This document shows, piece after piece, positions 58,993-64,000 of a stretch of 64,000 nucleotides of DNA (position 1 is its first letter; the number at the start of each line of letters is the position of its first letter). The notes beneath the pieces are model-generated. The model saw only the letters and a program-made list of their open reading frames with translations. It made no database searches and was not told the origin of the DNA. Source of the DNA: Actinomadura flavalba DSM 45200 (GTDB lineage: Bacteria > Actinomycetota > Actinomycetes > Streptosporangiales > Streptosporangiaceae); the NCBI RefSeq assembly GCF_000374305.1, contig NZ_KB894097.1, positions 1-64,000 of the forward strand, read 5' to 3'. A program made the translations under genes and the position numbers.

Positions 58993-59751
58993 TCAGAGCA
59001 CGGCTCGGGTGTTGCCGCCGTCCACCAGCAGCAGGGCGCCGGTGACGAAGGACGCCTGCTCGCTGGCCAGGAACGCGGCGAGGGCGCCGAAGTCGTCCGG
59101 GTCGCCGACCCGGCCGAGCGGCACCTCGGACCCGCACGTCTCCGGGTCGGAGCCGTTGGGGCCCTTGAGGGCCTTCGTCGCGTGGTAGCCGGGGGCGAGG
59201 ACGTTGACGGTCACGCCCGCCGGGCCGAGGGTCTGCACCAGGCTGCGCGCGTACCCGAGGACGCCGAGCCGGGCCGTGCCCGACAGGACGTTGTGCGCCA
59301 TCGGCTGCTTGACCGACTCGGAGGTGACGAGGACGACCCGCCCCCACCCGTTCTCCTTCAGGTACGGCAGCGCCGCCTTGGTCATCGCGATGTGCGGCAG
59401 CATCGTCGTCTCGACGGCGCCGCGGTAGTCCTGCACGCCGAAGTCGTCGGTGGTGCCGAACGTGACGCCGCCGGTGTGGCTGACCAGGACGTCGATGCCG
59501 CCGAGGTCGCTCGCGCTGTGCTCGACCCACCGCTCGACGGCGGCCGGGTTGGACAGGTCGACGACGGCGCTGCGCACGTCGCCGGACCCGGCGGCGGCGA
59601 CGTCCTTGTGCGCCTCGGCGAGCCTGTCGCCGTCGCGGGCGCAGATCGACACGCTCGCCCCCTCGGCCGCCAGCGCGCGGGCGGCGCCGAGGCCGAGCCC
59701 GCTGCTGGCCGCCGCGACGAGCGCGACCTTGCCGTTCAGTCCGAGATCCAT
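58993..59751 (-). CDS. SDR-family oxidoreductase with altered active site
   Basis: A 252-residue Rossmann SDR: GKVALVAAASSGLGLGAARA cofactor loop (AAASSGLG replacing TGxxxGIG), SICARDGD, and the catalytic Ser in VTSESVKQP. The usual YxxxK is not present; the aligned stretch reads NVLSGTARLGVLGYARSL, as in an SDR subgroup where Tyr and Lys are replaced. It could be a non-classical dehydrogenase or a binding/isomerase homologue. It sits seven bases after the sulfotransferase gene, and a TGAGAGGAG stop/ribosome-site overlap leads into the ligase gene. Confidence 0.85.
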   Translation of the reverse strand: MDLGLNGKVALVAAASSGLGLGAARALAAEGASVSICARDGDRLAEAHKDVAAAGSGDVRSAVVDLSNPAAVERWVEHSASDLGGIDVLVSHTGGVTFGTTDDFGVQDYRGAVETTMLPHIAMTKAALPYLKENGWGRVVLVTSESVKQPMAHNVLSGTARLGVLGYARSLVQTLGPAGVTVNVLAPGYHATKALKGPNGSDPETCGSEVPLGRVGDPDDFGALAAFLASEQASFVTGALLLVDGGNTRAVL

Positions 59752-59758
59752 GGGGGGT

Positions 59759-60682
59759 TCACCCTCCGTATCCGTAGCGGAGGAGCTGGGGGGCCGCGGC
59801 GGCCGTGGTGACGGCGCGGGCCTTCCAGTCCAGGTCGGTGCGCCAGCGCTCGTCCGCGCGGATGGCGACGGCGCCGGTCTCCAGGCGGTCCGGGTTGCCG
59901 GTGACGGTGTGGTTGCCGGTCAGCTCGACCGTGCCGTCGTCCACCGGGTTCGGGCCGCGCACCCCGGCGAACGCGAGCACGCCGGCGACGACGCCGCGCG
60001 GGTCGCGGCCGAAGTCCTCGTGCCGGACGCGCGTGAAGCGGTCGCCGGGCAGCGCCCCGGGCAGCCCGATCAGGTCGGAGGCGAGGTTCACCGCCGACCA
60101 CGTCGCGGTGCTGCGCGCGGGGGGCATGGCGTCGATGTACTTCTTGGAGCGGCTGTAGGAGTAGGCGGTGGCGCGCGGGTCGCGGACCATGTGCAGGACG
60201 CGCAGGTCCAGGTCGTCGCGTCCGCTGAGCGCCGCCGCCTCGGCCGGGTACTTGGAGCTGTCGACGATCAGCTCGACGCCGGGCTGTTCGGCCAGCGCCC
60301 GGTAGATGTCGGCGGTCACGTCCAGGACGCGCCGCACCCCGGCGGGCGCGGGCAGCCCGAAGCGGGCCTCGGCCAGCCGCGCCGGGGTGTCGCGGTGGCG
60401 CAGGTGCCGGTCCTGGATGCGGGAGATGAGGCGGGCCGCGTCCTGGCTCGTCGGGACGCTCGCGCGGTCCAGGATCACCGACCACATCGGGCACTCGCCC
60501 AGGTCGCCGCCGCAGCCGCAGGTGGAGTTCGTCCCCGAGCGCAGGATGCCGTTGCGCCACAGGTAGTGCAGTTCGCCGATGTGGACGACGCCGGGCACCT
60601 CGTTGAGGACGTTGCCGAGCATCGTGGAGCCGCAGCGCGTCATCCCGGTGATGTAGAGGACCTTGGGCCTGCCGCCGCTCAT
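59759..60682 (-). CDS. PAPS-dependent sulfotransferase
   Basis: A 307-residue sulfotransferase-fold protein. The 5'-phosphosulfate-binding loop is YITGMTRCGSTMLGNVLNEV, and the 3'-phosphate-binding strand and helix are VLHMVRDPRATAYSYSRSKK, with VDSSKYPAEA between them. It transfers sulfo groups from PAPS to hydroxyl or amino groups of a small molecule. A Cys-rich loop (STCGCGGDLGECPMW) near residue 55 is seen in related actinobacterial members. Its ATG overlaps the shell-protein stop by four bases, so the two are co-translated, and the cysDN genes in the same operon supply activated sulfate. Confidence 0.9.
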   Translation of the reverse strand: MSGGRPKVLYITGMTRCGSTMLGNVLNEVPGVVHIGELHYLWRNGILRSGTNSTCGCGGDLGECPMWSVILDRASVPTSQDAARLISRIQDRHLRHRDTPARLAEARFGLPAPAGVRRVLDVTADIYRALAEQPGVELIVDSSKYPAEAAALSGRDDLDLRVLHMVRDPRATAYSYSRSKKYIDAMPPARSTATWSAVNLASDLIGLPGALPGDRFTRVRHEDFGRDPRGVVAGVLAFAGVRGPNPVDDGTVELTGNHTVTGNPDRLETGAVAIRADERWRTDLDWKARAVTTAAAAPQLLRYGYGG

Positions 60683-61575
60683 GCGTCGCCCCCGAACGTC
60701 AGCTCGACGAAGTGCTGGGGCAGGTGGACGGCGAGCGCGAACCGGCTGCGCGCCTCGATGACGCCGCCGTCCTCGGGGCCGTCGCCGCGCCGCAGCGTCA
60801 GCGACGACACGTGCGGGTCCAGGACGGACGCCGCCGCGCGGAAGTCCCCGAGCAGCAGCCGGTCCTGCGGCATCATGCGGGTCCGCGCGACGCGGACGCC
60901 GGCCTCGGCGAGCCGCTCCAGCATCCCCGACTCCACGAACTGCCAGTACACGTTGGGGTGCGCGACGATCCCGTCGCACGATCCGCCGGTCTCCTCGACC
61001 AGCGCGGCGGCCTCGGTGACGGCCGCGACCGGGCGCCGGCCGGTCTCGGCGCGGCGCAGCTCCGGCAGGCTCAGCAGGCCGGGCAGGTCGCCGCCGTCGC
61101 CGTGCAGCAGGAGCTGGTTCTCCCGGACGCCGATGCGGACCAGCACGCGGTAGTCGATGAACGCCGCGAGCAGGCTCGGGTGGCCGAGCGCGCCGGGCGG
61201 CAGCGGCACGGCGATCTCGACGTCGAGCGGCTTGGCGTGCTCGATGCGGGGCGTGAAGCCCCATTCGAGGGTGGCGTCGTAGCTGGTGCCGCTGGTGGCG
61301 CGGCCGTCCCCGGCGGGCGCCTCGGCGAAGTACGGCCACGGCTCGTCGCGGATGTTGGCCATCCGCAGCAGTTGCCGGACGGTGTAGCGGGGCCGGTTGG
61401 CGAACAGGGGGAACGCCGTCGGCAGGTAGACGCGGTAGGGGACGGTCACGTCGCCGCCGGAGCGCAGGTCCGCCGTCGCGGCGAACTCCTCGCCCGGCGA
61501 CCGCGACGTCGCGGCGGGATCGGCCAGGAGCTGCCGGGGCTCGGTGTCGGAGATGGTGTTCTGCTGAACGCTCAC
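60679..61575 (-). CDS. HK97-fold shell protein, probable family 3 (natural-product) encapsulin
   Basis: A 298-residue protein with the architecture of an HK97-type capsid/encapsulin. It has a disordered N-terminal arm (1-45), an E-loop region with EWGFTPRIEHAKPLDVEIAV (about 104-123), the long spine helix SLLAAFIDYRVLVRIGVREN (134-153) leading into LLLHGDGGDLPGLLSLPEL (the G-loop equivalent), an A-domain with VAHPNVYWQFVESGML, and the conserved end MMPQDRLLLGDF...IEARSRFALAVHLPQHFVELTF. No terminase, portal, protease or tail gene is present, so it is not prophage. Encapsulins of family 3 are reported within actinobacterial biosynthetic clusters. It is the third gene of a metabolic operon, with GAGAGGAG before its GTG. 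Cargo is unknown. Confidence 0.82.
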   Translation of the reverse strand: MSVQQNTISDTEPRQLLADPAATSRSPGEEFAATADLRSGGDVTVPYRVYLPTAFPLFANRPRYTVRQLLRMANIRDEPWPYFAEAPAGDGRATSGTSYDATLEWGFTPRIEHAKPLDVEIAVPLPPGALGHPSLLAAFIDYRVLVRIGVRENQLLLHGDGGDLPGLLSLPELRRAETGRRPVAAVTEAAALVEETGGSCDGIVAHPNVYWQFVESGMLERLAEAGVRVARTRMMPQDRLLLGDFRAAASVLDPHVSSLTLRRGDGPEDGGVIEARSRFALAVHLPQHFVELTFGGDA

Positions 61576-61586
61576 GTCGGCTCCTC

Positions 61587-62381
61587 TCAGCGCACGGCGG
61601 CGAAGCGGCGGGCGGGCTGGTGGACGGCGTCGGACACGCGGCGGGCGACGGCCGCGGGGTCGTCGGCGGCGAAGACGTTGCGGCCCATGGCCACTCCGGC
61701 GGCACCGGCGGCGATGGAGGCCGACACGCGGTCGCACAGGGCGTCGGTGTCGTCCACCTGCGGGCCGCCCGCCATGACGAGCGGGGCCGGGCAGGCGCGG
61801 ACGAGTTCGGCCACGCCCGCCTCGTCGCCCGGGTGCGGGATCTTCACGACGTCGGCGCCGAGGTCGGCGGCGAGCGTCACCGCGTGCGCCAGGATCTCGA
61901 CGTCCTTGGGGTCGTCGATGTTGGGGCCGCGGGCGTACATCATGGCCAGCAGCGGCAGGTTCCACCGGTCGCACGACTCGGCGACGTTGGCGAAGTCGGC
62001 GACCTGCTGCGCCTCCTCCCGCGAGCCGATGTTGACGTGGACGCTGACCGCGTCGGCGCCGAGCCGCAGCGCGGCCTCGATGCTGGCGACGAGGTACTTG
62101 GCGTCGGGGTCGGGGGCATGCGCGGTGCTGGCGCTCAGGTGGACGATCAGCGCCATGTCGGCGAAGTGCGCCGGGTCGACGTGCTTGGCCGCGCCCTTGT
62201 GCAGGACGACGGCGTCCACGCCGTTGCCCGCCAGGACGCCGACGAGGCCGTCCAGCGAGGCGTCGGTGTCCAGCGGCCCGTCGGTCACGGAGTGGTCGAG
62301 CGGCACGATCATCATGCGGCCGTCGCCGGTGCCGAGACGGCTCAGACGCAGCCTGGTCCCGAAGGGGGTGTGCTCGGTCAT
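61587..62381 (-). CDS. DhnA-type class I aldolase (GriI / ADH synthase-like)
   Basis: A 264-residue TIM-barrel aldolase of the FbaB/DhnA family: MMIVPLDHSVTDGPL with the acid/base Asp-His, VSVHVNIGSREEAQQ, LAMMYARGPNI with the catalytic Tyr, and Schiff-base Lys180 in DLGADVVKIPHPGD. Family members condense aspartate semialdehyde with a ketose phosphate. ADH synthase gives the archaeal shikimate precursor, and GriI gives the C7 amino acid precursor of 3-amino-4-hydroxybenzoate. The aspartokinase gene 11 bases upstream supports an aspartate-derived acceptor. No GriH-like cyclase is seen in the window. Confidence 0.9.
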   Translation of the reverse strand: MTEHTPFGTRLRLSRLGTGDGRMMIVPLDHSVTDGPLDTDASLDGLVGVLAGNGVDAVVLHKGAAKHVDPAHFADMALIVHLSASTAHAPDPDAKYLVASIEAALRLGADAVSVHVNIGSREEAQQVADFANVAESCDRWNLPLLAMMYARGPNIDDPKDVEILAHAVTLAADLGADVVKIPHPGDEAGVAELVRACPAPLVMAGGPQVDDTDALCDRVSASIAAGAAGVAMGRNVFAADDPAAVARRVSDAVHQPARRFAAVR

Positions 62382-62392
62382 CAGGGGTCCTC

Positions 62393-63661
62393 TCAGGCGG
62401 GTACGGTGGCGTCCTTCTCGTCGTCCAGGCCGAGGTGGTGGAACAGGGTCGCGACCGAGTCGGGGACGCGGTCCTCGGGGACGAGGAGGGACGTGCGGGA
62501 CGGAGTGCAGGCGATGCATTCGGCCCCGATCCCCCGCGTCGCCAGCTCGCCGAGGAGTTCGGCGGTGAGCGCGGGGCGGCGCAGCAGTCCGGCGCCGACG
62601 ATCGAGACCTTGCCGAGGGGGACGCGGGCCTCGATCGACCCGTGCCACCCGACGCGGGGGGTGAGCGCGGCGCGGACGTCCTCCAGCTCGGAGCCGGGGA
62701 CGCAGAACGCCAGGTGCAGGTCCTCGTGGGGTTCGGCGGCCCAGCCGACCGCGTCGGCCGTGATCTGCATGTCGGCGAGCGTGTCCAGCACGCCGACACC
62801 GGTCAGGCCGTGGTCGCGGGGCGCGCGGACGACGACGCGGGCGACGCCGAGTTCGTGGGTGACCGCGACGACGTCGGCGCGTTCCCCGTGCATGACCCGG
62901 TGGAGCATCTCGGTCTTCCTTCCGACGATGGTGCTTCCGGTGCCGGAGCCCGCGGTGTTCCGCACGACGATGTCCAGGTCGTAGGCGGCGGCCAGTTCCA
63001 CGGCCCGGCAGTGCAGGACGCGGGCTCCGGCGACCGCCATCTCGGCCATCACGCGGGCGTCCACCGCCGGGAGCACCGGCGCCCCCGGCACCAGCCGGGG
63101 GTCGGCGGCGTGCACGCCGTCCACGTCGGTGTAGATCTCGCAGACGGGGGCGCCGAGCGCGATGGCCAGCGCGATCGCGCTGGTGTCCGAGCCGCCGCGT
63201 CCGAGCGTGATGACGTCGGTCTCCTCGGCGGTGCCGTCGTCGCAGCGGGCCTGGAAGCCCGCGACGATCACGGCGTGGCCCTTGTCCAGCCAGGCGCGGA
63301 CGGGTCCGGGCTCGACGCCCGTGACCACGCCCGCGCCGGGGCGGCCGGTGGCGCGCAGCCCGGCCTGCGGGCCGGTGAGCGAGACGGCGGGGACGTCCCG
63401 CTCGCGCAGCGCGATGGCGAGCAGCGCGGCCGAGGCGACCTCGCCGGTGGCGAGGAGCTTGTCCACCTCGGCGGGCTGCGGGGAGACGCTGACGGCGCCG
63501 GCGGCCCGGATCAGCGCGTCGGTGGTGTCGCCGCGCGCCGAGACGACGACGACCTGCGCGGTGCCGCGCCCGTGGGCGCCGGCCACCTGCTCGGCGACCG
63601 CCGCGATCTGCTCGTCGGTGGCCAGTGAGCTGCCGCCGTATTTCCGGAGGGTAATGTTCAT
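62393..63661 (-). CDS. Aspartate kinase
   Basis: A 422-residue aspartokinase. The ATP-binding N-terminus is LRKYGGSSLATDEQI (KYGGSS for the usual KFGGTS), followed by GRGGSDTSAIALAIALGA and YTDVDGVHAADPRLVPGA, and two C-terminal ACT domains (about 260-422) carry the regulatory fold. It makes beta-aspartyl phosphate, the precursor of aspartate semialdehyde. As a pathway-specific, probably feedback-altered copy it would feed the adjacent aldolase. It is the first gene of the 12-gene operon, with GGAGGGTAATGTTC just before the start. Confidence 0.93.
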   Translation of the reverse strand: MNITLRKYGGSSLATDEQIAAVAEQVAGAHGRGTAQVVVVSARGDTTDALIRAAGAVSVSPQPAEVDKLLATGEVASAALLAIALRERDVPAVSLTGPQAGLRATGRPGAGVVTGVEPGPVRAWLDKGHAVIVAGFQARCDDGTAEETDVITLGRGGSDTSAIALAIALGAPVCEIYTDVDGVHAADPRLVPGAPVLPAVDARVMAEMAVAGARVLHCRAVELAAAYDLDIVVRNTAGSGTGSTIVGRKTEMLHRVMHGERADVVAVTHELGVARVVVRAPRDHGLTGVGVLDTLADMQITADAVGWAAEPHEDLHLAFCVPGSELEDVRAALTPRVGWHGSIEARVPLGKVSIVGAGLLRRPALTAELLGELATRGIGAECIACTPSRTSLLVPEDRVPDSVATLFHHLGLDDEKDATVPA

Positions 63662-63899
63662 GGAACGGTACCTCGCGCGAGTTCGACACGTTGTTCGCGT
63701 GATTACCAATATGCGCGGCCCGGCCGGTTCACCACCATCCCGAGAACACGGGATGCCCGCGGGGTCACGTGCCCGGTGGCGGCGACGGGCATCGCGTATT
63801 CACGGGATAAATGGCTGTGAACTGCGAAAACACGTCAGGCGCGGCCGGAGGGCCACGCCTGAACGGTAGCTGAAAGTTTGCTGAAAACGTTTCAATCGG
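63662..63899. promoter_or_regulatory. Promoter region of the encapsulin operon
   Basis: A relatively AT-rich 238-base gap between the truncated LuxR gene and aspartokinase, both on the minus strand. It includes an AT-rich stretch at 63700-63712 (ATATTGGTAAT on the operon strand) that could contain a -10, and the triple direct repeat described separately. TGAAA-ACG-TTTCA (63882-63894) is an additional near-palindrome close to the LuxR stop. No ORF is seen. Confidence 0.5.
63858..63886. promoter_or_regulatory. Three direct heptamer repeats at 11-bp spacing (SARP-like site)
   Basis: CCTGAAC, GCTGAAA and GCTGAAA begin at 63858, 63869 and 63880, exactly 11 bases apart, i.e. one helical turn. This is the geometry of SARP (BTAD) binding sites. 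It lies about 200 bases upstream of the first gene of the encapsulin operon. Confidence 0.55.
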
Positions 63900-64000
63900 T
63901 CAGGTGCCCTGGGTTCGCTCCCAGGCCAGGAATTCGCGCGTCATCTCGACGCGATTCGTCACCCCGAATTTCCGGAAGCTGTTCCGGACGTGCGTGTCCA
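63900..64000 (-). CDS. LuxR-family regulator, C-terminal fragment (runs off the right edge)
   Basis: The visible 33 codons end in DTHVRNSFRKFGVTNRVEMT followed by REFLAWERTQGT and a TGA stop. This is the recognition-helix end of a LuxR/GerE helix-turn-helix (the TVxxHVRNxFRKLGVxNRVE pattern). The gene lies upstream of, and in the same direction as, the encapsulin operon and is a candidate regulator of it. The N-terminal part is outside the window, so the regulator class is unknown. Confidence 0.85.
   Translation of the reverse strand, partial: DTHVRNSFRKFGVTNRVEMTREFLAWERTQGT

Noticed and set aside
60679..61575. Prophage major capsid gene
   Set aside because: Fold signature is HK97-like, but no portal, terminase, protease, tail or integrase gene is near, and the gene is coupled to metabolic genes on both sides.
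61587..62381. Aldolase as a replacement for RifH in AHBA synthesis
   Set aside because: It is a class I Schiff-base aldolase of the DhnA type, not a DAHP-synthase fold, and belongs to a separate operon headed by aspartokinase.

Overview
The window comes from a very high-GC actinomycete. The evidence is GC-saturated codons, GTG/TTG starts, BTAD/SARP and large LuxR (LAL) regulators, an F420-type LLM oxidoreductase and a DUF574 methyltransferase. The rpoB N-terminus is typically actinobacterial; an Actinomadura-like (Streptosporangiales) host is my guess, not a demonstrated identity. No tRNA, rRNA, CRISPR array, IS element or prophage module was seen.

Layout. (1) 1-1.1 kb: 5' end of rpoB (minus) and a divergent VOC gene. 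(2) 1.1-37.2 kb: an ansamycin-type locus. It holds a TetR regulator, a quinone reductase (WrbA) with a lipocalin-like partner, a SnoaL-methyltransferase fusion, an FAD aromatic monooxygenase, a RifF-type amide synthase and one modular PKS (AHBA-loading module plus two extension modules). It continues with an unrecognised 219-aa protein, a hydroquinone reductase, a partial oligopeptide ABC importer, AHBA genes equivalent to rifM, L, K, J, N, G and I, a LAL regulator and a large SARP. (3) 37.2-48.3 kb: general genes (LLM oxidoreductase, lutABC lactate oxidation, two MFS exporters, DUF574 methyltransferase, DUF998 membrane protein, TetR, GAF-SpoIIE phosphatase, XRE-cupin regulator). (4) 48.3-49.7 kb: an iron-box-controlled ornithine/lysine N-hydroxylase. 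(5) 49.8-63.7 kb: one tightly packed 12-gene minus-strand operon. From its promoter end it encodes aspartokinase, a DhnA-type aldolase (GriI / ADH-synthase type), an HK97-fold shell protein that looks like a family 3 (natural-product) encapsulin, a sulfotransferase, an SDR, an aryl/acyl-CoA ligase, an acyl-CoA dehydrogenase, CysD, CysN, an MFS-HAD fusion, an aldehyde dehydrogenase and an SRPBCC protein. (6) The window ends in the 3' end of a LuxR regulator.

How they work together. Region 2 would make 3-amino-5-hydroxybenzoate, activate it on the PKS, extend it with two methylmalonyl units (one ketoreduction) and release it by amide formation; monooxygenase, methyltransferase and quinone-handling enzymes would tailor it. 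The assembly line is far shorter than those of classical ansamycins, and its linkers carry conspicuous in-frame tandem repeats. No aminoDAHP synthase (RifH) is present.

Region 5 is the most exciting system. The first two enzymes suggest an aspartate-semialdehyde plus C3-sugar-phosphate route to an amino-cyclic precursor, as known from grixazone-type 3-amino-4-hydroxybenzoate. CoA-ester chemistry and sulfation fed by CysDN would follow, with a protein nanocompartment encoded in the middle. Cargo and product are unknown.
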